From contig NZ_FOJB01000001.1 of the NCBI RefSeq assembly GCF_900109955.1, positions 2,294,001-2,358,000 of the forward strand: DNA of 64,000 nt. The letters run 5' to 3'. The notes below the pieces were generated by a model. The model made no database searches. It was not told the origin of the DNA and worked only from the letters and a program-made list of their open reading frames with translations. Origin of the DNA: Aliiroseovarius sediminilitoris. GTDB lineage: Bacteria; Pseudomonadota; Alphaproteobacteria; Rhodobacterales; Rhodobacteraceae. The position numbers were made by a program, and so were the translations under genes. Positions 1 to 8,107 of the stretch are shown in pieces; position 1 is the first letter of the stretch; every line of letters begins with the position of its first letter.

Positions 1-967
1 GCCGCGTTTTCGCCCCACCCTCGCCCGAAATACGCGTGGTGACGTTGCGGTGATCCCCGCCCCAGTTGCGCCAATAGCCGGACAGCGATCCGGGTTGCAG
101 ACGTTGGTATGAATTCGAGGTCGGCGCCACCAGACCCGACAGACCCTTGTGGTGATGCATCAGCCCCGCGATGCAGCCCCGCGCCAGATCGTTCATGTTT
201 CCGGGCCCGCCCACAGGACCATTGTCCAGCGCATTGCGCCCGTCCTGATCCTGAAAGCTGAAATTGATGTGCATGCCCGAACCACCTGCCTCGGCAATCG
301 GTTTGGGCATGAAGGTCAGGACCAGCCCGTGCTCCAACGCAACCTCACGCGCCATTTGGCGAAACAGAACGATGTCATCCATCTGCTTCAAGGCTTCATC
401 GAAGGTCAGGGTAAATTCGAACTGGGGGCTGTCATACTCCGCCGTGATCATATCGACATTGAAGCCCAGGTTGTCAGCGCGTTCCCAGATGTCATCGGTA
501 AACCTGAGCGGGTCGGAAAAAGGCCCCGTCCCGTAAACCACACCGCCCGGTGCGTCATAGGGCACAAGGCGGCCGATCTCGTTGGCCATCAACGCATAGC
601 ATTCCAGCTCGATCCCGATCATCGGCTTCAGGCCGCGTGCTTCCCAACCCGCAATCGCGCGCTTCAACGCTTGTCGTCCGCACAGTTCCAGCGGCACCCC
701 GTCCTGATCGTAAAGGTCGCCAATGACAATCTGGGTTGAACTTTCCCAACTGTCGCGGATATCCGCCTCGCGCCAGCGCAGCTCCATATCCGGCAGGCCT
801 TCCTTCATCATCGCGCCGGGGGCGTCCAGAAGGTCTTTGTCGTAATGAACGCCGAAGGTGGACCGGCAGAAGCGCGTACTCCCATCCTCGATCTTGTGAT
901 TGGGCAGGTATTTGCCGCGCAGAATGCTCAGGTGATCGCACCAAAGGGCGCGCAAACGGTCTTTCAT
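1..967 (-). CDS. Glutamine synthetase family protein, 3' end outside window
   Basis: The frame is open from the ATG at 967 to the left edge (322 codons), so the C-terminus is missing. The protein reads as a type III / gamma-glutamyl ligase member of the glutamine synthetase superfamily: a short beta-grasp N-terminal part, then the catalytic part with the metal-ligand motif GIELECY, later GSGMHINFSF, which carries the conserved glycine/histidine stretch, and NSYQRLQPGS near the cut. Such enzymes join glutamate to ammonia or to an amine using ATP. AGGGAGG lies just upstream of the ATG. The P450 gene follows upstream on the same strand with a 47-bp gap, so the two are probably co-transcribed. 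The linked amidotransferase suggests gamma-glutamylation of an amine rather than housekeeping GlnA, but the substrate cannot be read from the sequence. Confidence 0.85.
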   Translation of the reverse strand, partial: MKDRLRALWCDHLSILRGKYLPNHKIEDGSTRFCRSTFGVHYDKDLLDAPGAMMKEGLPDMELRWREADIRDSWESSTQIVIGDLYDQDGVPLELCGRQALKRAIAGWEARGLKPMIGIELECYALMANEIGRLVPYDAPGGVVYGTGPFSDPLRFTDDIWERADNLGFNVDMITAEYDSPQFEFTLTFDEALKQMDDIVLFRQMAREVALEHGLVLTFMPKPIAEAGGSGMHINFSFQDQDGRNALDNGPVGGPGNMNDLARGCIAGLMHHHKGLSGLVAPTSNSYQRLQPGSLSGYWRNWGGDHRNVTTRISGEGGAKTR

Positions 968-1014
968 CTAACCTCCCTGCCCGGCCATTGCCGGGTCAAC
1001 CCCGATTGCCGGAG

Positions 1015-2274
1015 TTATTTGGCCTGCATCATGACAGGCAGTTCTTTTATCCCACCGACAAAGTTGGACCGCAGGAACTTGTGATCCCCCGCCGGTTCCA
1101 CCAGTTTGACGCGTTTTGCGAGTTCTTCAAACAAAACCCGCACCTCCAGCCGCGCCAAATGCATGCCCAGACACACATGCGGCCCGCCTTGACCAAATGA
1201 CATGTGTCTGTTGGGACTGCGATGAAGGTCAACGCGGTTCGGGTCGTCAAACACCTCTTCATCGCGGTTTGCCGAAATCCACCAGTAAAGCACTTTATCG
1301 CCTTCGCGGATGGTTTTGCCGTGGATATCGTGGTCACAGGTCGCCGTGCGTCTGAAATAGAGCGCAGGTGTGGCCCAGCGGATGATTTCATCGGGCGCGG
1401 TGCCCCACACGTCTCCGCCGTCCTGCATCTGACCCAGAAGTTCAGGCTGATGGCACATTGCCTGAATGCCCGCCGCAATCGAATAACGCGTGGTATCATT
1501 GCCTGCGGCCACGAGCAGGCAGAAAAAGTTGCGAAACTCCTGTTCCGGCATGAGGTTGCCGTCCTTGTCGGGTTGCAGGATCATGTGCAGCACGCCGTCC
1601 GTGTCGCCCTTGCGGGTCTTCTCTTCAATCAGGCGCTTGGCGTAGTCGAACAACTCGGCCCCGGCAGGGCTGTTGAATGGCATCATCCGGTATTCATCGG
1701 TCTGCATTTTGTCCAGGACATGATCGGTGAAATCCGGGTCCGTATTGGCAATCAACGCATCGCCCTTTTCGACCAGCCACGGCAGGTCCTCGTCTGGTGT
1801 GCCAAGGATCCGGCCCAGCATCATCATCGGCAATTGCCGCGCAATCTCCTTGGTGGCGTCAAACGTGCCCTTTTCCAGCGCCGCATCCAGAATGGGGTGG
1901 CACAAGTCGCGGATCTGTTGCTCAAACCCGGCCACAACAGGACGCGAGAACGCCTTGCCCACCTTCACGCGTGTTTTCATATGTTCCGGTGGATCGGTTT
2001 CCTGAAAGGTCCGTCTCGCCAGATACTCTTCATAGCTCTGATCCTCCATACGAATGCCACGGGCCGAGGACATGACCTGATAGTTGCGATTCAGTTCGGT
2101 GATGTCGGCATGGCGCACGATGCTCCAGAAGCCTTCACCCCCATCCCAATCGCTCCAGCTGACCGGATCGTCCCGTCGCAGACGTGCGAAGGTGTTGTGC
2201 GGCGCACCGTTGACAAATGTGTCGTGGCTGGACAGATCGGCAAATCCGTCGTCATTAGGGGTCCAGACCGTCAT
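1015..2274 (-). CDS. Cytochrome P450
   Basis: 419 residues, the normal length for a soluble bacterial class I P450. The signature motifs are in order: oxygen-binding I-helix AAGNDTTRYS, K-helix ExxR as EIIRW, and the heme loop FGQGGPHVCLG with thiolate Cys368. It should monooxygenate a small substrate using electrons from a ferredoxin and reductase; neither is encoded nearby. The ATG at 2274 follows AAGGAGG. It is the promoter-proximal gene of the leftward unit and is divergent from the amidotransferase across an AT-rich 87-bp gap. The family resembles CYPs from steroid, terpene or aromatic catabolism, but I cannot assign a CYP number. The pairing with a glutamine-synthetase-like enzyme suggests oxidation of an amine or of its gamma-glutamyl adduct; that is inference. 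Confidence 0.93.
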   Translation of the reverse strand: MTVWTPNDDGFADLSSHDTFVNGAPHNTFARLRRDDPVSWSDWDGGEGFWSIVRHADITELNRNYQVMSSARGIRMEDQSYEEYLARRTFQETDPPEHMKTRVKVGKAFSRPVVAGFEQQIRDLCHPILDAALEKGTFDATKEIARQLPMMMLGRILGTPDEDLPWLVEKGDALIANTDPDFTDHVLDKMQTDEYRMMPFNSPAGAELFDYAKRLIEEKTRKGDTDGVLHMILQPDKDGNLMPEQEFRNFFCLLVAAGNDTTRYSIAAGIQAMCHQPELLGQMQDGGDVWGTAPDEIIRWATPALYFRRTATCDHDIHGKTIREGDKVLYWWISANRDEEVFDDPNRVDLHRSPNRHMSFGQGGPHVCLGMHLARLEVRVLFEELAKRVKLVEPAGDHKFLRSNFVGGIKELPVMMQAK

Positions 2275-2330
2275 GCGCGCCTCCTTGGCTGTAATGCGGT
2301 TGTCTGTTGCGCGTCTTAAAATATATTATA

Positions 2331-2340
2331 TAACATGTTA
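2331..2340. promoter_or_regulatory. Palindrome TAACATGTTA in divergent promoter region
   Basis: A perfect 10-bp palindrome in the AT-rich spacer between the P450 gene and the amidotransferase gene. Its position suits an operator controlling both directions, possibly for the FCD GntR regulator encoded at 3076-3726. No binding consensus was matched; this is inference from symmetry and position only. Confidence 0.35.
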
Positions 2341-2361
2341 AATATGTAAAGCGGAGAAATC

Positions 2362-3069
2362 ATGCGTATCGCGATCTTGATGGCCAACACCGATGAAAGC
2401 GAGTTTTCTCGGCTACATCCAAGGGATGGTGAAAAGTGGCACGCACTTCTTGCCCCCAAGCGCCCGGATTGGACCTTCACCGTCTATTCCGTGAAAGATG
2501 GTAAGTTTCCGAAAAACGAGTCGATCCATGATGGCTGGATCGTCACTGGAAGCCCGGCATCCGTGCATGATGACGCACCGTGGATTGCGCGCTTGCTTGA
2601 CCTGATCACCCGCATTGAAGCGTCGAAGAAACCGCTGTTCGGGGCTTGCTTCGGCCATCAAGCCATAGCGCTTGCACTGGGTGGCGAGGTCAGCCAGAAC
2701 CCCGAGGGCTGGGTCATTGGCTCGGTCGAAATCGAAGCCACCGCCCGCCCGCCCTGGATGGAGGCCCGCAGGTTTTGGCAATACGGCGCCCATATCGAAC
2801 AGGTTTCCAAGTTGCCCGACGGTGCCGAAGTCATCCTGCGCCACGACGGCTGCGCGGTGGGTGGGTTCGTGATCGGGGACCACGTCTTCACGACACAGAA
2901 CCACCCGGAAATGACCCATGAGTTCATCGCCGCCCTGATCGAAGAACTGGCCCCAAACAAACCCGCAGATGTGATCGAAAAAGCCCGCGCGTCATTGCCG
3001 ATGTCCGCAGATAACGGATTGTTCTCGGATTGCATCATCCGGTTTTTCGAACACGACCGCGCGCCCTGA
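2362..3069 (+). CDS. Class I glutamine amidotransferase-like protein
   Basis: 235 residues forming one class I (triad) amidotransferase domain. The nucleophile is Cys96 in GACFGHQ and the partner pair is His181 and Glu183 in QNHPEM, so the hydrolase triad is intact. No synthetase domain is attached. Such stand-alone proteins either donate ammonia to a partner or hydrolyse gamma-glutamyl bonds. GGAGA precedes the ATG. It is divergent from the P450/glutamine-synthetase-like pair, and its 3' end lies six bases from the GntR gene. Working with the ligase, it could remove a gamma-glutamyl group at the end of a glutamylated-intermediate pathway, as PuuD does in the putrescine route, although PuuD is from the same broad superfamily rather than an orthologue. 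Confidence 0.85.
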   Translation: MRIAILMANTDESEFSRLHPRDGEKWHALLAPKRPDWTFTVYSVKDGKFPKNESIHDGWIVTGSPASVHDDAPWIARLLDLITRIEASKKPLFGACFGHQAIALALGGEVSQNPEGWVIGSVEIEATARPPWMEARRFWQYGAHIEQVSKLPDGAEVILRHDGCAVGGFVIGDHVFTTQNHPEMTHEFIAALIEELAPNKPADVIEKARASLPMSADNGLFSDCIIRFFEHDRAP

Positions 3070-3075
3070 AGCAGG

Positions 3076-3726
3076 TCAGGCCAAAGCCGCCAGCAGGTCC
3101 ATTACAGTCACCCGGTCAAACTGGACATGCCGCACCATCAATGCTTCGGCTTCGTCCGCTTGGTGCGCAAGAATCAATTCAGCGATCTGCCGATGCTCCT
3201 GCGCGCTTTGCGCTATCATACCCGGATAGGCATAGCGCGCCCGGTAGTAGGCCAGAAGTTTGCGCGCGTTCATCTTGATCATGTCCAGTAGGAACGGATT
3301 GCCCGACGCCTCGCCAACCTGCTTGTGAAACTCAAGGTTCAGAGCGTAATACCCATCTGGATCACCATCGCCTTGCTCGCGCGCATGCGCTTCGCAAGCT
3401 TCAACGATCTGCATCAGGCGATCCGCCGCTTGGGCAGACATGCGTCGCGCGGCAAGCCCGGCTGCTTGCCCTTCCAGGCGTGCATGGACTTCCAGGATGG
3501 CCAGAAACTCCTCAAGCGTTGGCCTGAAAAGAACCGCGCCCTTGCGCGGCTGACGTAGGATCAGACCCATCGCTTCCAACCGCAACAGCGCTTCGCGCAG
3601 CGGCGTTCGCGACACTGCGTATCTTTCGATCAGCGCGTTTTCGTCGATCGGATCACCGGGGTTCAGCTCCCCCCGGTCAATCCCCGTCAGGATCGCGTTC
3701 AAGACTGTATCTGTTTGTCCTGCCAT
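3076..3726 (-). CDS. GntR family regulator, FCD (FadR-like) subgroup
   Basis: 216 residues from the ATG at 3726. The N-terminal winged helix (about residues 1-75) contains the typical YAVSRTPLREALLRLEAMGLI recognition region. The C-terminal all-helical FCD ligand domain has histidines at FHKQVGE and EHRQIAE, which commonly bind a metal and a carboxylate effector. It is convergent with the amidotransferase gene and divergent from tpa. It most likely controls the adjacent P450/glutamine-synthetase cluster, because the taurine genes have their own MocR-type regulator. Effector unknown. Confidence 0.88.
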   Translation of the reverse strand: MAGQTDTVLNAILTGIDRGELNPGDPIDENALIERYAVSRTPLREALLRLEAMGLILRQPRKGAVLFRPTLEEFLAILEVHARLEGQAAGLAARRMSAQAADRLMQIVEACEAHAREQGDGDPDGYYALNLEFHKQVGEASGNPFLLDMIKMNARKLLAYYRARYAYPGMIAQSAQEHRQIAELILAHQADEAEALMVRHVQFDRVTVMDLLAALA

Positions 3727-3840
3727 AAAGCGAGTTAAGCAAAGCTGACGGCAAAATCCACCCCTTGCCTGATCCGACCATAAATCGAACGAACCGTCAT
3801 CACACGCGAGCAAGTCGCAGACCCGGTATCTCGGACCAAA

Positions 3841-3872
3841 CTGGATGTAAAACAAGATCGCGCTGGACCTAT
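3841..3872 (+). promoter_or_regulatory. Candidate TauR binding site (two direct repeats) upstream of tpa
   Basis: Two tenmers, CTGGATGTAA at 3841-3850 and CTGGACCTAT at 3863-3872, start 22 bp apart (two helical turns) in the region ahead of tpa. They resemble the CTGGACYTAA direct repeats I recall being described for Rhodobacter capsulatus TauR. An equally spaced pair in the opposite orientation lies before tauR at 6465-6496, which supports a real operator. Confidence 0.7.
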
Positions 3873-3966
3873 TTTTCAGCGCCAGAAATGTCATCCTGTT
3901 TTTTGATCAAAGATACTGAGTCCCGCCTGCCCTGTGCACCGGGACAACCAAGCGTTGGAGGATAGG

Positions 3967-5364
3967 ATGGACGGCGCACTCAAGGAAAATGACATCTCGC
4001 ATGTGGTCGAAGCAGACAAGGCCCATGTCTGGCACCACCTGACGCAGCACAAGCCGTTTGAAACGGCTGATCCCCGGATCATCGTAGAGGGCAAAGGGAT
4101 GCGGGTCTGGGATCAGAACGGCAAGGAATATATCGACGCCGTGTCCGGTGGCGTCTGGACGGTCAATGTCGGCTATGGGCGGGAAAGCATCGCCGATGTT
4201 GTCCGAGACCAGTTGGTGAAGTTGAACTATTTCGCAGGCTCGGCTGGGTCCATTCCGGGCGCGATGTTCTCGGAAAAACTGATCTCGAAAATGCCGGGTA
4301 TGACGCGCGTTTACGTGACGAATTCGGGATCCGAGGCGAACGAGAAAGCCTTCAAGATGATCCGTCAAATTGCCCATAAGCGCTATGGTGGGAAGAAAAC
4401 CAAGATCCTGTATCGCGACCGCGACTATCACGGTTCGACGCTGGCAGCGATGTCGGCAGGCGGACAGGACGAACGCAACATGCAGTATGGTCCGTTTGCC
4501 CCCGATTTCGTGCGCGTGCCCCATTGCATGGAGTATCGCAAGGATGAAATCGGGTTGGGCCACCTGTCCGGTGCCGAATTTGGCCGCGCGGCGGCTGATC
4601 TGATCGAAGAGGTCATTCTGCGCGAAGGCCCCGACACCGTCGGTGCGCTGTGTCTTGAACCCATCACTGCGGGTGGCGGTGTGATCGAAGCCCCCGAAGG
4701 TTATTGGGATCGCGTGCGCGAGATTTGCGACAAGCACGACATTCTTCTGCATATCGACGAGGTTGTTTGCGGCCTTGGGCGCACCGGCACCTGGTTCGGT
4801 TATCAACACTATGGCATTCAGCCTGATTTCGTCACCATGGCCAAAGGGGTCGCGTCTGGCTATGCCGCCATCGCTTGCTGCGTAACGACAGAAAAAGTGT
4901 TCGCGATGTTCAAGGACAACTCGGACGATGTGCTGAACCACTTCCGCGACATCTCGACTTTCGGGGGCTGCACCGCTGGCCCCGCCGCCGCACTGGAAAA
5001 TATGCGCATCATCGAAGATGAAGGCCTGCTGGAAAACACCACCAAGATGGGTGAACGGATGCTTGGCAACCTGAAGGCTCTGATGGACAAGCACGAGGTG
5101 ATTGGTGACGTGCGCGGCAAGGGCCTGTTCCTTGGGGCCGAGCTTGTGACCGATCGCGAGACCAAAGAGCCGGTGTCGGAAAAGGAAATCGCCGCCGTCG
5201 TTGGCGATTGCGGGGCACAGGGCGTCATCATCGGAGCAAGCAATCGGTCCATCCCCGGTCGCAACAATGTGTTGTGCTTCAGCCCAGCCCTGATCGTGAC
5301 CGCCGAGGACGTGGATCGGATCACCGATGCGGTTGATAAGGCCCTGACCAAAATCTTCGGCTAA
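3967..5364 (+). CDS. tpa: Taurine--pyruvate aminotransferase
   Basis: 465 residues, class III PLP aminotransferase. Lys293 in TMAKGVASGY should hold PLP and Asp264 in LLHIDEVVCG should contact the pyridine nitrogen. The enzyme moves the amino group of taurine to pyruvate, giving sulfoacetaldehyde and alanine in the cytoplasm. The assignment rests on close resemblance to roseobacter Tpa and on the neighbours tauR, xsc and pta, which complete the route. The ATG at 3967 follows GGAGG with proper spacing; an upstream ATG at 3934 lacks one. Candidate TauR repeats lie about 100 bp upstream and a strong terminator follows. No taurine transporter or sulfite exporter is in the window. Confidence 0.93.
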   Translation: MDGALKENDISHVVEADKAHVWHHLTQHKPFETADPRIIVEGKGMRVWDQNGKEYIDAVSGGVWTVNVGYGRESIADVVRDQLVKLNYFAGSAGSIPGAMFSEKLISKMPGMTRVYVTNSGSEANEKAFKMIRQIAHKRYGGKKTKILYRDRDYHGSTLAAMSAGGQDERNMQYGPFAPDFVRVPHCMEYRKDEIGLGHLSGAEFGRAAADLIEEVILREGPDTVGALCLEPITAGGGVIEAPEGYWDRVREICDKHDILLHIDEVVCGLGRTGTWFGYQHYGIQPDFVTMAKGVASGYAAIACCVTTEKVFAMFKDNSDDVLNHFRDISTFGGCTAGPAAALENMRIIEDEGLLENTTKMGERMLGNLKALMDKHEVIGDVRGKGLFLGAELVTDRETKEPVSEKEIAAVVGDCGAQGVIIGASNRSIPGRNNVLCFSPALIVTAEDVDRITDAVDKALTKIFG

Positions 5365-5382
5365 CCGTCACCTGAAACTTTG

Positions 5383-5415
5383 AAAAAGCGGGTCTTTTCG
5401 TTGGCCCGCTTTTTT
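5383..5415 (+). terminator. Rho-independent terminator after tpa
   Basis: Arms AAAAAGCGGG (5383-5392) and CCCGCTTTTT (5405-5414) form a perfect 10-bp stem with a 12-base loop, followed by T residues. It should separate tpa from the GNAT gene, so tpa is probably monocistronic. Confidence 0.9.
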
Positions 5416-5464
5416 GAGTTCTGGGCCAGACCCAGACCCTATCCAATCGAAGTAAGGACATCCC

Positions 5465-6055
5465 ATGTGGCCCGCCCCTGTGACACTGACCGGCGAACAT
5501 GTCATTCTTACCCCGCTGTCACACGACCATGCCGCCGCCTTGCGCATGGCGTGTGCGGATGGAGACCTCTACCGGCTTTGGTATACCGCCATTCCGACCC
5601 CCGAGGGGATGGTGGCCGAAATCGACCGACGGCTCGGTTTGCAGACGGCAGGTTCCATGCTGCCCTTCTGTGTGATGACGCCTGATGGCACCCCTGTCGG
5701 TATGACCACCTATATGAACATTGATGCAGCCAATCGGCGGGTCGAAATCGGCTCGACATGGTATCGGAGGTCGGTCCAACGCGGCCCCTTGAACACCGAG
5801 GCCAAGCGCCTGCTGTTGTCACATGCTTTCGATACAGTGAACTGCATCGCCGTCGAATTCCGCACCCATTTCATGAACCAGCAAAGCCGCCGCGCGATTG
5901 AACGGCTGGGCGCAAAACTGGATGGCATATTGCGCAGCCACCAACGCGGACCCGGCGATACGATCCGCGACACGGCGGTCTATTCGATCATCGCGTCCGA
6001 ATGGCCCGCAGTGCACGCAAATCTGACCTGGAGGCTGGAGCAGCCCCGCAGGTAA
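5465..6055 (+). CDS. GNAT family N-acetyltransferase (RimJ/RimL-like)
   Basis: 196 residues with the layout of RimJ/RimL-type acetyltransferases: an N-terminal LTGEHVILTPLSHDH strand, a central VEIGSTWYRRSVQRGPLNTE segment where the pyrophosphate of acetyl-CoA would bind, and NQQSRRAIERLGAKLDG, the typical helix near the C-terminus. The acceptor is unknown and could be a protein N-terminus or a small amine. AAGGA lies ahead of the ATG. It sits behind the tpa terminator and inside the taurine block, but nothing links it chemically to taurine use. Confidence 0.85.
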   Translation: MWPAPVTLTGEHVILTPLSHDHAAALRMACADGDLYRLWYTAIPTPEGMVAEIDRRLGLQTAGSMLPFCVMTPDGTPVGMTTYMNIDAANRRVEIGSTWYRRSVQRGPLNTEAKRLLLSHAFDTVNCIAVEFRTHFMNQQSRRAIERLGAKLDGILRSHQRGPGDTIRDTAVYSIIASEWPAVHANLTWRLEQPRR

Positions 6056-6094
6056 CAGAGATTGCAGCGTGCAGACTGGACTTTTCCTCAAAAT

Positions 6095-6109
6095 GTTCTA
6101 TATTTGTTC
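6095..6109 (+). promoter_or_regulatory. SOS-type LexA box GTTC-N7-GTTC
   Basis: GTTC at 6095-6098 and GTTC at 6106-6109 are separated by seven bases (TATATTT), the direct-repeat operator of alphaproteobacterial LexA. It lies 44 bases before the ATG at 6154, where a promoter would be. With eight fixed bases, one or two such matches are expected by chance in a window this size, so the placement carries the weight. Confidence 0.6.
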
Positions 6110-6153
6110 TCAAGTAACGGTCGTGAAACAGATCAGGAACAGGAGGACCAAAC

Positions 6154-6456
6154 ATGCACGCTGCCCGCACTTTGCCACCGACTCCGAAACAGGTCGATTA
6201 TGCCCGCCATATTGCTGCCCGCCTGGGGGCCAGCATCCCCGCGGACAAGATCAGCGATCGCGCCGCGCTTTCCGGTTGGATCGGTGAACATCAGAACCGT
6301 CTGAAATCCGGCACCTTCCGATCACATGACAGCCGGGCCACGTCCCGACAGGTCGCGTTTGCCGAACGTATCGCACGGGCGAAACGCCGCGCCATCCCGG
6401 ATGAATGCTTCCGGGATGCAGGCCTGATGTCGGCGTGGATTTCCTCCAATCGCTGA
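6154..6456 (+). CDS. Small protein with two copies of a KQ-x-YA...W motif, function unknown
   Basis: 100 residues, strongly basic, no signal peptide or membrane segment. The protein is an internal duplication: TPKQVDYARHIAARLG (residues 9-24), ending in AALSGWIGEHQ, is repeated as TSRQVAFAERIARAKRR (residues 62-78), ending in GLMSAWISSNR. Similar short helical units occur, as far as I recall, near the ends of some type IA topoisomerases, which hints at nucleic acid binding, but I cannot assign a family. AGGAGG precedes the ATG. The LexA-type box upstream suggests induction by DNA damage. It lies 54 bases before tauR and is unlikely to be part of the taurine pathway. Confidence 0.75.
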   Translation: MHAARTLPPTPKQVDYARHIAARLGASIPADKISDRAALSGWIGEHQNRLKSGTFRSHDSRATSRQVAFAERIARAKRRAIPDECFRDAGLMSAWISSNR

Positions 6457-6464
6457 CCGCTGGT

Positions 6465-6496
6465 TTATGTCCAGATTGCTTTGAGCCTAAGTCCAC
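6465..6496 (-). promoter_or_regulatory. Candidate TauR binding site upstream of tauR
   Basis: TTATGTCCAG (6465-6474) and CTAAGTCCAC (6487-6496) are, on the minus strand, CTGGACATAA and GTGGACTTAG, two direct repeats with starts 22 bp apart. The same unit and spacing occur before tpa. The position right ahead of the tauR start suggests autoregulation. Confidence 0.65.
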
Positions 6497-6510
6497 GTTA
6501 GGGTCGCCGC

Positions 6511-7989
6511 ATGGCAGCCCCGGTGGAAACCTTTTTTCTGGACCAAGACGCCCAAGGCACGCTTCAGGCGCAGATCCAGCAGATGATCGCCGAAGCGATT
6601 TTGTCCGGGCGATTGCCGCGAGGCGAGAAACTGCCCTCGACCCGGCGACTGTCTACCCATCTGGGCGTCAGCCGGATTACAGTTACGCTTGCCTATACGG
6701 AACTGCAAGCGAATGACTATCTGACCTCGAAAGGGCGCAGCGGGTTCTATGTGTCTGAAAACGCGCCGGAACCTCCATCTTTCAAACTCCGGTCGCGAGG
6801 TGAGGACAAGGTCGATTGGGGCCGCACCATCGGCACGAATTTCACCGGGGGAAGCACACCAACCAAACCGCCGGACTGGCGGCGAATGAAATACCCGTTC
6901 ATCTACGGCCAAGCTGACCCGACGCTGTTCGACCACAATTCGTGGCGACTATGTGCCTTGCGGGCTTTGGGGCAGAAAGACCACCCGGCGATGATGCGTG
7001 ACTATTACGATCAGGACGATCCGCAACTTATCGAATTCATCACGCGCCATATCCTGCCCCGGCGCGGCATCCTGGCCCGTCCGGAAGAGATCCTGATCAC
7101 GCTTGGCGCCCAGAATGCGCTTTGGCTGACCGCGCAGGTCTTACTCACTCAGCGACGGACGGCAGCCATCGAAGACCCGTGCTATTACTCTTTGCGCGAT
7201 ATCCTGACGCAAAGCCGCTGTCACCTTGTGAAAATTCCGGTGGATCGGGGCGGGCTGGCACCGGACGCCCTGCCCGAAGGCACCGATGTCATCTATACCA
7301 CCCCAAGCCACCAAAGCCCCACCACTGCCACTATGCCGCTGGAGCGGCGCAAGGTGTTGTTGAAACGCGCGCGCGAGCTGGAAGCAGTGGTGGTCGAGGA
7401 TGATTACGATTTCGAAATGTCATTCCTCAACCCGCCCTCGCCCGCATTGAAGTCGCTGGACCGCGAGGGGCGCGTGATCTATGTCGGCAGTTTTTCGAAG
7501 TCCCTGTTTCCCGGGCTGCGCCTTGGATATCTGGTTGGATCGGAACCGTTTATCCGCGAGGCGCGCGCCTTGCGCTCTGTTGTGTTGCGCCATCCCCCCG
7601 GCCTGATCCAGCGCACTGTCGCTTATTTCCTGTCGCTTGGCCATTATGACGCCCTGATCCGCAGAATCGGCGCGGCGTATCACCAACGACGCGACGTGAT
7701 GAACACTGCAATCGAAGACACTGGCCTGACCATTGCGGGGCGGGGTGTCTTTGGCGGTTCTGCTTTCTGGATGCGCGCGCCTGACGACATCGACACTCGT
7801 GAACTGGCGGATCGCTTGATGGCGAAAGATGTGGTGATCGAACCCGGCGCACCCTTTTTCGGTAGCTCCACCCCACCACGCAATTTCTATCGGATTGCCT
7901 ACAGTTCAATCCCGGCAGTCCGTATTCCCAAGGGAATATCCCTGATCGGGGAAGAGATCGCCGCGATGCGTCAGACTGGCGCCAAATAG
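6511..7989 (+). CDS. tauR: MocR/TauR-type GntR regulator with aminotransferase-like domain
   Basis: 492 residues. A GntR winged helix (about 20-85, with LPSTRRLSTHLGVSRITV) is joined to a fold-type I aminotransferase domain (about 120-485) with the PLP lysine at Lys330 in GSFSKSLFPGLRLGYL. Members of this MocR subfamily use PLP and an amino compound as the signal; TauR of Rhodobacter capsulatus activates taurine genes. Gene context (tpa, xsc, pta) supports that assignment. The leader is short and I see no strong ribosome site before the ATG at 6511. It is co-directional with xsc, 118 bases upstream of it; a single, poorer CTGGCCCTAT match at 7999-8008 may mark an xsc operator. Confidence 0.9.
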   Translation: MAAPVETFFLDQDAQGTLQAQIQQMIAEAILSGRLPRGEKLPSTRRLSTHLGVSRITVTLAYTELQANDYLTSKGRSGFYVSENAPEPPSFKLRSRGEDKVDWGRTIGTNFTGGSTPTKPPDWRRMKYPFIYGQADPTLFDHNSWRLCALRALGQKDHPAMMRDYYDQDDPQLIEFITRHILPRRGILARPEEILITLGAQNALWLTAQVLLTQRRTAAIEDPCYYSLRDILTQSRCHLVKIPVDRGGLAPDALPEGTDVIYTTPSHQSPTTATMPLERRKVLLKRARELEAVVVEDDYDFEMSFLNPPSPALKSLDREGRVIYVGSFSKSLFPGLRLGYLVGSEPFIREARALRSVVLRHPPGLIQRTVAYFLSLGHYDALIRRIGAAYHQRRDVMNTAIEDTGLTIAGRGVFGGSAFWMRAPDDIDTRELADRLMAKDVVIEPGAPFFGSSTPPRNFYRIAYSSIPAVRIPKGISLIGEEIAAMRQTGAK

Positions 7990-8107
7990 CCCAGTCAACT
8001 GGCCCTATAGCCTCCCCTTTCTGCTGCCTAAGAATATTCACGACACCACGTCTGTCCGGACCCCTAACAGCACCGTGACACGCGTTACTTCTAAGGGAGA
8101 GCACCAG

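Noticed and set aside
3907-5094. A 395-codon minus-strand frame opposite tpa
   Set aside because: Mirror frame of a high-GC gene; the plus strand codes for a full aminotransferase with catalytic residues.
7999-8030. TauR-type repeats before xsc
   Set aside because: Only one half (CTGGCCCTAT) is recognisable; the second half at the 22-bp position does not match well enough.
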